Origin: Brachypterus glaber
Lineage: Eukaryota; Arthropoda; Insecta; Coleoptera; Kateretidae
DNA: 64,000 nucleotides
Direction: 5' to 3'
NCBI GenBank assembly: GCA_958510825.1
Contig: OY294054.1
Coordinates: forward strand, 10,022,319-10,086,318
The stretch's first letter is position 1. Every line of letters starts with the position of its first letter. The notes beneath the pieces are model-generated. The model saw nothing but the letters and a program-made list of their open reading frames with translations, had not been told where the DNA came from and did not search any database. The translations under genes were made by a program, and so were the position numbers. Shown here piece after piece: positions 23,288-32,950 of this stretch.

Positions 23288-23518
23288 ATGATAACTTTAG
23301 AAGTAAAGAAAGAAATTATTTTAAGTTATGAAGAATGTGCTCGAAATTTAAGAGAAACAACGAGAAGAATAGTAGAAAAGTTCCCCGATGATAGTAAATT
23401 ATTTAAATTTATTAACTTGCTGCTTGATTTGAATCCATTTGAATCGTGGAAGACTCGCAAGGAATTAGAATTATTTGCTAATAATAGATTTTGTGAAATG
23501 GCATTTATATTCCCATGA
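23288..23518 (+). other. Possible remnant coding frame, 76 residues
   Basis: A 76-residue frame from the first ATG (23288) inside element M. It is charged and more protein-like than most frames here (an NLRETTRRIVEKF stretch and a KTRKELELF stretch). I do not recognise a family. It may be a decayed piece of a transposon or captured gene, or chance. There is no visible promoter, partner frame or continuation. Confidence 0.2.
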
Positions 23519-24011
23519 TTCTCTGAAGTTAGATGCGTAATTTTGACCTTTTTTCATCAGAACTGGAGTGATTTGGGAAAACCTAAGGACTAACAGGGAT
23601 TTATTTAAAATATTGTACAAAACAATTCTAATAACACTGAAAATATTCTAGAAAGGCGTAATATTTTGTAGATGTATGGAATTTCACACAATGATGAGTT
23701 AATTAATTCAAATATCATAAATACGTCTTGCGTTTCGCATATTAATAAATAATATTAATAATAACAATCAATTTGATATTTTAACTTATGAGAATTAATC
23801 TTAGTATCATTTAACTTTTAATTCCAACCAAAATGTACGTAATTAATTACATAACAATAAATTAATTGACTAAATTGCCCATAATATGACAGTTTTTTTC
23901 CTTTGTTCTTCTGTATTTGGTCTAATTTTGGTCTGGTTTGGTTCAAAAAAACAAAACAAACGACTAAGAACAAAAGCACGAAGTAGGACTAGATGAAGTG
24001 ACCCTAATATG

Positions 24012-24304
24012 CAGGGCCGGACAGAGCCAGCCCGGGCCCCGGTGCAACTTTTTACTCGAGCCCCCATTTTTTCAAAACATAATTGTCCCATGCAGGCCTG
24101 CAGCTAAGACACTGAGGGCCGAAGCGGCGCCCTCATTCATTAAATAAGCGCCGCAGTCATACTTATTTGCTTATTTTGACGCCTTATCGATCTGGGGGAG
24201 TATAAATAAATAAACTGTTTATTAAAAACTTCTGTCGCCGGGCCCCCTTCGAGCCCGGGCCCCGGGTAATCTGTACCCCCTGCACCCCCCTGAATCCGGC
24301 CCTG
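24012..24304. mobile_element. hAT-type MITE with perfect 8-bp duplication, third layer
   Basis: The 293-bp element has ends CAGGGCCGGA and TCCGGCCCTG, flanked by CTAATATG on both sides (24004-24011 and 24305-24312). An 8-bp duplication with CAGGG-type TIRs is typical of hAT elements. It is GC-rich compared with its surroundings, with GCCCGGGCCCCGG-like blocks near each end. It has no transposase. Confidence 0.88.
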
Positions 24305-25250
24305 CTAATATGAACCAGCTGCAACTTCATGCAACTGCGAGGGAAGGGGGTTCTTTACAAGCTAATTAATTATGTTTTTTAAAATCTCATAATTATAAAA
24401 CATGTTTTATCATAAGTTGCCCAATAGGTTTTATAATAACTTGCTTTACCAATACTTTCATTATGAAATAGAATTGACTCCAATTATACCAATTAAAAAA
24501 TTTGATCGAGCGCAAAAAATCAAAATTTATTAGTAATTAAGTAATACACTCTGTAGTATAAAATACCCTAGTCCACAAGGTCCTTACTAAGTCTAAGTAA
24601 AAATCTAATTTATAACATTAGATTTGACATTTATTTTTATCGTGAACGTCATATTTGCAAACATTTATTTTCATAGCATCCTCTCTTTTACATTAGCGGG
24701 GTCATTCCATAATGCACTTACCATTTTTTACCGTTTTCTAAAATTAAAAATTTAAATAGAAAACTATTGTTTTTAGTAAAATAACTATCATATGATAAAG
24801 AAATGATATTATTTTTTTAAATTTTGGCGTTAAAAAATGTTATTATGCTAAAAAAAAATTCTGTTTGTTGCTCTAGCCTAAAAACAGAAAAAAGTACAAC
24901 ACTTTTTTCTGGCGTAAATTGAAGGTAACTGGTAAAAAATATATTTTAATAGCTTTGATAATAACGCCACAATTTGACTGATTTGTCTACCGTGGGACAC
25001 CGTGTATAGTAGGTACCAAAAAGTTCAAGAATGACGTCACCCAATTTTGACCAATTTTAGACCTTCCCCTCCCCCCTTCGTCACCTTTGCCTAGACCCCC
25101 TATTAAATATATCTTATTTTGGGAAAAAAAATTGTGACCTCACACTGCTCTTGAACCCCCCCCCCCCTTGCTCCTTGTTACAAAGTGTCACAAACTTCTG
25201 GACACCCCCCCCCTCCCCCGTAGGCGTGACATACTTTATGGACGTCCCCC

Positions 25251-25378
25251 AACCAAATGTAAACTTTTTAAGCTAAATTAGCTCGCCTTCCCAAAATTGC
25301 AAAAAAATACTTTATGAATTTTTTTTTTTGGGATAATATGTCAGGTTGTTATGTTTATGAAATTTTTAATCGCTTAAA
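25251..25378. repeat. Continuation of the 0.4-kb tandem array
   Basis: It continues the interrupted unit: AACTTTTTAAGCTAAATTAG, CTCGCCTTCCCAAAATTGC and CATGTCAGGTT-like sequence match 21620-21730 and 22010-22100. Confidence 0.75.
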
Positions 25379-25886
25379 GAGCATTTCCAACATCTTCTTT
25401 TTATATAGTTTTTGGAAATTTATTTAAATACCTTGTTTTACACTTTTTAGTTATACATAACATGTAATTAATAGAAGGGTTTCAACTTTAAAAACTTGTT
25501 TTTAATATTATTTTTTTCCAATTATACCGGGTACACAAAATAGGGGTACACCCCTATAACTTTTTTTTATTAATATATAAAAATGAAATTTGGAAGATGT
25601 AAATAACTGCATTTTTTGACATTGTAAAAAAAGTTTTGTCGCTTCCGGTTTCGCCGGAAATGACCTCTACTTTTGGACTTTTTAATTGGAACACCCTGTA
25701 TATTTTTACATATTTTGATTCAAAATTGAATTGTGAGTACAACCATGTATAATTTGTCAACTTTTGACAGAACATGTCATTTTTTTAATTTAATTTTAAT
25801 TTTAAATCTAGCTAGTTTTGAAATATTCAAAACTATTCTTGGCTTATTTTCGTAGGAAAAATATGAAACAACGTTTTATTTAATTA

Positions 25887-26992
25887 CACAGGCCCACAAA
25901 AAAAAACAAAAGTGGTCTGCACTATGGATAGAACCATAATATTCCTATGTATTTTCGCCCGCTGAAACCGAATCTGAACTCAGTTTAACCCCTTCACGTC
26001 TGGATTTTTCTCTACAGCCGCACTCTGCTACCAAACGGGAAAGAAGTGACCAAAAATATTTTATTGTGTATTTTAACTTTAAATAATTAGTAAGACATTT
26101 AATTTTTTAACATTTTCTATTGAAGAATTTAGAGTAAAAAGGAAAAAAAAGCTGAAAAAAAGTAACCAAAATTATTTTATTTTGTATTTCAACCTTAAAT
26201 GATTAGTCAAACATAAAAAATGTGTTTTTTAATTTTTTAATATTTTCCATTGAAGAATTTATTATTATTAATAAAATATTAAAAAATTAATTAACATATT
26301 TTTTACGTCTTATTGATAATTTAAGGTTGAAATATACAATAAAATAATTTTGGTTACTTTTTTCCCTTTTCTTTTTTCTTTTTACTCCAAAATTTTCAAC
26401 GGAAAATATTAAAAAATTTAAAAAACATATTTTTTATGTCTCACTAATTATTTAAAGTTAAAATACACAATAAAAAAATTTTGGTCACTGTTTTCCCGTT
26501 TGGTAGCATAGGGCGCTGTAGAGAAAAATCCAGATTTGGTTTCATCGGGCGAAAATACATAGGAATATCAGGGTCTTATCCATGGCGCAGACCACTTTTT
26601 TTGTGGGCCTGTCTTATACTTTGACGCACGGATCTGTGGCTACGGGAAAAATGTTAGGAATGTGTGTGCAAGTGAGAGGCCCGTTGTAGGCACGCACGCC
26701 TTATAACGCTTTTGACGGAAAGAAGAGAGCGCGAATGATTCCGCCCCTTTCGTCGGAGACTGTTTCAAATTTGAAGTCAGATTAGTTTTATGGTTTTCCG
26801 TTTTTTTTTTTATTCCAAAAACCATACAGAAACCATAAAAAATCATGTTTTTGGGAATTTCTGGCATTTTTCTCGAAAAATCACTACGGAACCCCTTAAT
26901 CTAACTTTGGATTTGGATTCAGCGATGAAAAATACATAAGAATAGACCTGTCTCGTCAAAAGATAACGGCACTTTTTTTTTGTGGGCCTGTG
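25887..26992. mobile_element. TIR element CACAGGCCCACAAAA (family I relative), central
   Basis: The ends CACAGGCCCACAAAAAAAA and TTTTTTTTGTGGGCCTGTG are flanked by TA (25885-25886 and 26993-26994). A second right-type end lies internally at about 26602-26611, so a shorter unit (25887-26611) may be a complete copy, with 26612-26992 a further partial one. Inside, blocks such as CCAAAATTATTTTATTTTGT mirror one another. It shares ATTCCTATGTATTTT with 16588-17455. Confidence 0.7.
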
Positions 26993-27151
26993 TAATTAAA
27001 TAAAACGTTTCATATTTTTTCTTAGAAAATTACTAAGCCAAGAATAATTTAAAATTAAAATTTAATTAAAAAATTACATGTTCTGTCAAAAATTGACCAA
27101 TTATACATGGTTGTACTCAGAATTTAGTTTTGAATCAAAATGGTGAAACCG

Positions 27152-27152
<1 letters not shown>

Positions 27153-27221
<69 letters not shown>
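27153..27221. repeat. (AAT)23 microsatellite
   Basis: An uninterrupted run of AAT over 69 bp. It forms the tail of the antisense retroposon that follows. Confidence 0.95.
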
Positions 27222-27223
<2 letters not shown>

Positions 27224-27391
27224 CTTTATTCCGGCATATATACAGTAATACAATAGTAGGTAATAATAAATTAAAATAGTAACAGCTTATTAGAGAAAGA
27301 GCAACTAATGTAGTAACATAAGCAAATCAGACCAGGAACGTCTCAAAGTCGACCCCCAACGCAGATCGGAAGAGACTATAGCCATTGAATA
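27153..27391 (-). mobile_element. Probable antisense retroposon fragment with (ATT)n tail
   Basis: On the minus strand the sequence ends with GGAATAAAGTCATT, an AATAAA-type signal, followed by (ATT)n, as in LINE or SINE 3' ends. It interrupts the right arm of the outer palindrome. The arm reads GAAACCGG before it and GACAAAAACTTTTT after it, where the left arm has the equivalent sequence continuous. GAATA occurs at both junctions as a possible target duplication. The family is not recognised. Confidence 0.5.
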
Positions 27392-27503
27392 GACAAAAAC
27401 TTTTTAACAAGAACAAAAAATGCAGTTTATTCAATTATTTACATGCTCCAAATTTTATTTTGATTTGAGTTAATACCACTTTTTTGTGGCACCCGGTATA
27501 ATT

Positions 27504-27847
27504 CGGTCACCTGAGACAAAATTTAATTTATTTTTTAATAACTTTAAAAAGCAAAAATATTCGAAGAGTATATTTTTGAGAACTAAGAGATTATATAACA
27601 TTGCAGCTTGTCTGGAAAACTAATACAACATATTTTAGAACTTTGAACTATCTCCTATTATAGTTTCTTATTAAATATTAAATTTTAAAGTGCATAGCAG
27701 GAATTCATAAATAGGAAAATTACGCAATTTTAAATAGGTCGACCAAAATAATTAACTCCAAGTTAATAATTCGTAATATTTAACACGCAAAATATCTAAA
27801 AACAATATAAAGAGATAGACAACCCTTTAATTTTCAAAATAACAGTG
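27504..27847. other. AT-rich stretch, nothing recognised
   Basis: No gene or repeat pairing is visible. Confidence 0.4.
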
Positions 27848-28752
27848 TTAGTCCAGTCAAATAACGTGAAATTCCTACTTAAATGCAATGCAATAAATGT
27901 ACACGGGCTGATATTTTAAAAGGTAGTATTGGATAGTAACAGATTACTTCTGTTAGTTTTTCACCGGGTGATTTGCGTAAGGGGTGTCCGCTATCTTAAA
28001 TTTTAGGAGTGAATGCGGTTATCTCGTTAAATATGCATCTTACGATAAAAATGCATATAACCAATTTTGTAAAGGAGAAAATTTCAAAATTTTTTTGTTT
28101 GGTTATTTTTTTTTAATATATTAATAACAATCGAGTTATAAATATTCAAAAATTGCCATGTTGGCAGTGAAATTGTTTTTTTTTTCATTTTTCAGCCAAG
28201 TTATCCATCGGAGGTTATGAGCAAACTTGAAGTTCTCGAAATTTTCTATAAGTTTTATATATTAAGCATTTTCATAAGTATTTTGTTACGGTTACAGTGG
28301 TCGCTGAAAGTCGAGTTGCGCCCTCTATAACCGTACCAAAGTACCCATGAACATTTATAATATATGAGACTAATAAAAAATTTAAAGATCTACAAGTTTG
28401 CTTATAACCACTTTTATCATCCGATGAATAATTTCGCTGAAAAATGGAAAAAAACAATTTCACCTCCAACATGGCTATTTTTAAATTAACTCGATTGTCA
28501 TTAATATATTAAAAAAATGATCCAAACAAAAATTATTGGAAATTTTCTCCTTAACAAAATTGGTCATATGCATTTTTATCGTAAGATGTATATGAAGCAA
28601 CTCACCCCTAATATTCAAGATGGCGTACACCCCTTTCGCAACTCACCCGGTGAAAAACTAACAGGAGTGTTCTGTTACCATCCACTACTACCCTTTAAAA
28701 TATCAGCCCGTGTACATTTATTGCAATTTAAATTTATTATTTGACTGGACTA
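27848..28752. mobile_element. Palindromic TIR element (family N), copy 1
   Basis: The end TTAGTCCAGTCAAATAACG is matched inverted near 28737-28752. The arms (27848-28320 and about 28340-28752) mirror through CACCGGGTGA, GATAAAAATGCATAT and TTGTTTGG blocks. A second copy lies at 49893-51456. The right end has been tandemly duplicated (28657-28930). Frames at 28272-28744 are arm sequence. Confidence 0.75.
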
Positions 28753-28930
28753 TGTGTTAAATACTTTTTCCCTAATAACTTTTAAACGTTATGACTAACA
28801 GGAGTGTTCTGTTACCATCCACTACTACCCTTTAAAATATCAGCCCGTGTACATTTATTGCAATTTAAATTTATTATTTGACTGGACTATGTGTTAAATA
28901 CTTTTTCCCTAATAACTTTTAAACGTTATG
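28657..28930. repeat. Perfect 137-bp tandem duplication
   Basis: Copies 28657-28793 and 28794-28930 are identical by eye, starting ACTAACAGGAGTGTTC and ending AACGTTATG. The duplicated unit spans the right end of element N and flanking DNA. Perfect identity means either a very recent duplication or an assembly artefact. Confidence 0.9.
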
Positions 28931-29308
28931 ACTAAAACACTTAAAATTACACATTTGTTGCACTTGTTCATGTATCAGAACATGTACAAAATATGTAGTC
29001 TTTAATTCAATTCCTGTAAAAGATATTGGGTAAAATGTTCTCCAACCTACTGTCATCTCACAATGTGGGTTGGTAGCTTTCTGCATAACGCGGCCCAATT
29101 ATACTTAGGGCATACAGGTCAAAAATAACACAAAGTTTTATTATACTTGGGGAAAGGCCTAAAATAATTCACCTTAGGTCATAACTATTCTAAAACGTAA
29201 AAGCTAGCTTTTAGCATAAATATTTTATTATCATTCTATCTGTCTATCATTTTATTTTTTTTATCAAACACAAGGTAAGAACCTGACGTCTTTGTAGCGA
29301 TGGGAGAG
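28931..29308. other. AT-rich stretch with a family J scrap
   Basis: About 29061-29104 (TGTGGGTTGGTAGCTTTCTG, then CATAACGCGGCCCAATTAT) matches the right-arm block of the palindrome at 17645-18840. Nothing else is recognised. Confidence 0.45.
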
Positions 29309-29676
29309 CAGTGTTGGACTGGATAGGTGAGATAGTGAGATCCCCCACTTTTGGGGCCCCCTATGGGTTGGGGGCTCCCCTAAAGCCGGCTTGTATGAAG
29401 CAAGTAAAAGCTTTTTCTTTAGAGGTGAGGAGTTTTTTTTTAATCATCAAAATTTCTAGAATGGGTAAAAAAAACTAAAAATTTTTGACGTGGTAAGTAA
29501 AGATTTTTATTTAGAGGTGAGGATTTTTTCTTTTTTAGTCATCGAAATTTCTGGCAGGGGTAAAAGAAATTTTGGAGGTGATGATTTTTAGTCATCAAGA
29601 TTTTTGGTAGGGAAAACAATATTTTATACTCGGGGGCCCCTAGCTTACAAATCTCATAAATCCCAGTCTGACACTG
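29309..29676. mobile_element. hAT-like non-autonomous element (old)
   Basis: The ends CAGTGTTGGACTGG and CCAGTCTGACACTG are inverted and resemble hAT TIRs. The 8-bp flanks do not match, so any duplication has decayed. The interior holds three diverged copies of an AGAGGTGAGGA..TTAGTCATC block. A related scrap lies at 20740-20840. Confidence 0.6.
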
Positions 29677-29879
29677 GGAAAATATTTTTTCGGCTAGACA
29701 TGCAAAAACATTAACAAATCTGTTAACAGATAGCGCTATCAGAATTACGTGTCACTTAATTAATAAGAATCTTAACATTTAGTAAACGTTTTTCTTGCCT
29801 AGCGGAAGAAATACTTTCTCGTAGAGCCTGGAATTATTTTTTTCTTGATCTACTTTTAATATTTCAAGGCTGGCTATTT

Positions 29880-29917
29880 AACATAACATAACATAACATA
29901 ACATAACATAACATAAC
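29880..29917. repeat. (AACAT)n pentanucleotide microsatellite
   Basis: More than seven uninterrupted AACAT units. Confidence 0.92.
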
Positions 29918-30342
29918 TCTCATCTAATAATGATGGTTTTTTAGCCAAGAAGTAGCCAGGCTTGCCTCCATCTCGTCTTACCATTTATTCTTTCACCCTG
30001 GAAAAACTTGCTTGCCTAGGATTATAATATACTATTAATACTGTATGTTCTAACAGCAATCCAATCATTTTACCTTTTGAAATCTAGTTGTCTGTTTTAA
30101 AAATAATAGTGTAATCGTTTTAACCGCAGGGAACACTTTGGGCTACTATCTCCTACTATAACTATAGTAATTAACCCTGTTTCGCTACATAAAACATGCA
30201 TTAAGGGTCACTAAGGAATATAAAGTTTATTACATAATATATTTAGCCCTTTTATTTAGAAAAAATAAATACATAAATACAAATAAATACTGAATGATAA
30301 AATATATCAATCATTATATTTAATATTAAGGGTTACAATAAA
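29918..30342. other. No recognisable feature
   Basis: AT-rich with no supported gene or repeat. Confidence 0.4.
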
Positions 30343-30577
30343 CCGCACGATAAAAAGTTCTTGATAATGACAGAAAAAGTATTAATCGCAACACAACAGG
30401 AATCGAACGACAAAATGGATTACAAAAAAAGGCAAATAAACGACAAAAAAAGGTAAATAAACGACAATAAAGGTATGCGCATGACAAAATAGGTATATAC
30501 AGGGCCAAAAAGTTATTTGAACGGCCAAATAGGTGTTTGAGCGGCAAGAAAGGGAATGCACGATAACATAAGGAAAA
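30343..30577. repeat. Degenerate minisatellite, unit about 20 bp
   Basis: Units of the form ACGACAAAAAAGGTAAATAA recur about eleven times with drift (ACGACAATAAAGGTATGCGC, ATGACAAAATAGGTATATAC, ACGGCCAAATAGGTGTTTGA and so on). The clearest units are at 30400-30560. Two overlapping minus-strand frames here (30326-30547 and 30382-30627) encode short hydrophobic repeats and are by-products. Confidence 0.72.
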
Positions 30578-31171
30578 AATACTTTCCCAAAATTACAGCA
30601 CAAGCAGAAATGTAGAATAACCCTCACTACACTAAAAAAATAATCGATCCTATTTTTTACTTTTCTCCGTATTATTACTAATCAAAATTTTGGTAATTTA
30701 CCGATTGTTATTTTACTGAATACTGTAACATACGTTAAACTAGATCAATAATACAACTTAACAACAACTTAAAGTATACCATACTATAACTGTGATATAC
30801 TTTACCAAATGTTACAGTAATTTTTACCAGAAAATGCTAGTATCAATAAAAACTTGTTACTTGTGGTTCCAAATATACCAGCACGTTGTGTTTTGTATAC
30901 ACTGTAAAAAGTAAACTGAATATTCAGTTACAAATGGATAAGAAAGAAAAAGTTATTATCATATTCAATTGTACTTTAATTTTTCTTAAAAACACGCAAC
31001 ATTTCATGTCCGTCCTTAAATATTAAAGTACGTGACTTTAGAACTATGGTGTTTTTAACAAAAATTTAAGTATAGGAAAGTCGCCTAATTTCGGATACTG
31101 TTTACAATTTATCCAGTATTTAATAGGCGGTATTACTTTTTGATATTTTTTTTACATAACAACATACAACT

Positions 31172-31183
31172 TATTATAACGAA
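31172..31183. repeat. Target-site duplication of the LINE fragment, left copy
   Basis: TATTATAACGAA, repeated exactly at 31511-31522. Confidence 0.85.
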
Positions 31184-31478
31184 GGCGGTGCAATAACTGC
31201 TGGTCCACTAACTAAGAACCTTCTACATCTTGGCAGGGACCACCTTAGGAAGGTGATAGGGCTAATAACTGGTCACTGCCACCTGACGAAACACATGCAC
31301 ACCATTCGTGTGTATAGTGATGAGCCAATATGCAGACTGTGTAATGAGGAGGCGGAAACAGCCTCTCGTGTTCTCTTTGACTGCGTGGCTCTACACCGCT
31401 GGAGATACCGGCAACCGGTAAATGGTAACCCAGAAGCTATGCTCTCCAATGCAAATCTAGTAAACAGCCTAGTAAGCC

Positions 31479-31510
<32 letters not shown>
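31184..31510 (+). pseudogene. 5'-truncated LINE (I/Jockey-like) C-terminus with (CAAT)n tail
   Basis: From 31184 one frame stays open for about 100 codons: GGAITAGPLTKNLLHLGRDH, then RKVIGLITGHCHLTKHM, then CRLCNEEAETASRVLFDC. LTGH..L followed by a C-x2-C..C pattern is characteristic of the extreme C-terminal region of I/Jockey/LOA-type non-LTR retrotransposon ORF2 proteins. The reverse transcriptase and endonuclease are missing. The 3' end is (TCAA)n, and the frame reads through this tail without a proper stop. Perfect 12-bp duplications (TATTATAACGAA) flank it, so this is a short, dead-on-arrival insertion. The exact clade is uncertain. Confidence 0.82.
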
Positions 31511-31512
<2 letters not shown>

Positions 31513-31522
31513 TTATAACGAA
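31511..31522. repeat. Target-site duplication of the LINE fragment, right copy
   Basis: Identical to 31172-31183. Confidence 0.85.
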
Positions 31523-32466
31523 CCATGATTTAATATAGAAACAATTTTATTACCATTTATTTTTTCCAAAAAACACGGTTAAAAAAACTTTCCGCATTTT
31601 TGTTTATTTCAAAAAGGGTTCTTAATATAATAATTTTTCAGAGTAGATCTGGATCCCATTGCGTATGTTTTTTGTTATTCCTTGAAATTTTGTTCTGCAA
31701 ATAAGAGGTAATTTAATCTCGAATTTAATCATTAAGCAATTTTTCCGAATACTATAGGATATAGCATAATTTTGCCATTTCTAATTTAAACGATTTGTGC
31801 TGCCATTTAAAGGGAAGAGGCTCTACCGTTACCATATTACAGGACGGCTTTAGTTTTACTTTTGGCTTCACATAAAGTAGGTTTCTATTTACCTCTACAG
31901 AGGTATGTTAGATACACTACTATCCGAAATTAGGAAACCATTCGAAATTAGGCGTCTTTCCTATACATTTGTATATGCATTTGTAACTAAATATTCATTT
32001 ACAAATGGATAGGATCCTATACAAATGTACTTTAATTTTTGTTAAAAACACTATAGTTTTAAATTCACGTACTTTAATATTTGGTCGGTCTAAAGCCAAA
32101 GGAACTAAGCGCCACCTTTTCAAAAAATTGGTTTTTATTGCAGACCGTAGGATATCAAAATCAGTACCATGGACTACCAATAGTAAAAAAAATTGGCGCT
32201 TTAGACCGACCATTTAAGGACGGACATGAAATGTTGCGTGTTTTTAACAAAAATTAAAGTACAGTTGTATAGGGTAATAACTTCAGATTTCCTATCTATT
32301 TGTAACTGAATATTCAGTTTGCTTTTTACAGTGTACAGTACTTATACATATAGTGGTATTTAATATCACAAGTAAAGTATTAAATACCAAATGTCGCGAT
32401 ATAAATAAAAAATATTTATTTACAAATAACATTCAGTATTAAAACTTCAATGTGATTTTTGAGCGT

Positions 32467-32942
32467 GGTCAGTTTTAAAAAATCGTGTTAATAAATACGT
32501 CTTTTGGATGGTGCGCTGTTGCCAAATTTTCGATAATATAATGGGTTTTAGTTTTTTATTTATTTATTTTTTCAGTAATAAATTATTACTAATAATAAAT
32601 AAAACCTAGAAATTATTTTTTTTTTCGTCTTGCATTAGTTTAAACAAAAATATACGTTTGTAATTTAGCCCAAAATTTCCTATTACAACGATATTTTTGT
32701 TTTATTTAAATTCTCCCCAGGTTCTTGAAGAAGATATTTTTTTTGTGTACGTTTAATTCTAACTTAATCCCAGATGCTAAGAATGCTACACGTAGCTGAG
32801 CTTTTTTCCTTAAAGCCCATTAAAAGCTCAAATTCTAAATCAAGCTAAAATAAATATTTAAGTAAACTGTTTATTAACCAAGCAATTAGACATTATTTAT
32901 CCTTAAGGCACACGAGTAAAATGAAATTGGATAAACTGTTTC
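32467..32942. other. AT-rich stretch, nothing recognised
   Basis: No gene or repeat pairing is visible. Confidence 0.4.
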
Positions 32943-32950
32943 ATGCATAC

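Larger units (their letters stand above)
22820..25004. mobile_element. TA-flanked TIR element, 2.2 kb (family M), second layer
   Basis: The ends CACGGTGTCCCACGGTAGAC and its complement (GTCTACCGTGGGACACCGTG) are flanked by TA (22818-22819 and 25005-25006). The inverted match continues through AAATCAGTCAAA and GGCGTTATTA. Inner blocks also mirror: GGAATGACCCCGCTA near 23133 against TAGCGGGGTCATTCC near 24697. It shares the CACGGTG start with family A and contains the hAT MITE 24012-24304. A Tc1/mariner-type origin is likely. Confidence 0.8.
22359..25249. mobile_element. TIR element, 2.9 kb (family L), outer layer of a nest
   Basis: GGGGACGTCCATAAAGTATG at the left is exactly inverted at the right (CATACTTTATGGACGTCCCC), and the match continues into GTCACG. 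It splits a unit of the tandem array: the flanks join as AAGTAACTA / AACCAAATGT, suggesting a short diverged duplication (AACTA / AACCA). Inside are runs of C near both ends and the nested element 22820-25004. No transposase is seen. Confidence 0.75.
25520..27503. repeat. 2-kb palindrome with an element at its centre
   Basis: The outer ends AATTATACCGGGTAC and ACCCGGTATAATT are inverted, and the arms (25520-25886 and 26993-27503) mirror through ATGTTCTGTCAAAA, AATTATACATGGTTGTACT and AAGCCAAGAATA blocks. The arms converge on a TA holding element 25887-26992. The right arm is also split by an antisense retroposon at 27153-27391. The left arm contains an ACACCCTGTATA motif seen at other MITE ends. 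Confidence 0.75.
30900..32333. mobile_element. TA-flanked TIR element (family O), nested in family B copy 3
   Basis: The ends CACTGTAAAAAGTAAACTGA and (right) TCAGTTTGCTTTTTACAGTG are flanked by TA (30898-30899 and 32334-32335). The inverted match continues through ATTCAGTTACAAATGGATA. Inner blocks mirror (CATGTCCGTCCTTAAAT against ATTTAAGGACGGACATG). It carries the LINE fragment 31184-31510. The frames at 31995-32217 on both strands are arm sequence. Confidence 0.8.
30638..32466. mobile_element. Family B copy 3, right half only, interrupted
   Basis: 30638-30899 (GATCCTATTTTTTACTTTTC, then ATTTACCGATTGTTATTTTA) and 32334-32466 match the right half of family B at 2790-3164 and 39350-39716. 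Between them lies the TA-flanked element 30900-32333. The left half of B and its TIR are absent, so this copy was truncated. Confidence 0.72.

Noticed and set aside
27363..27374. AGATCGGAAGAG, identical to the start of a common sequencing adapter
   Set aside because: Only 12 bases match and the next bases (ACTATAGCC) do not follow an adapter; it lies inside a coherent retroposon-like sequence, so it is probably coincidence.
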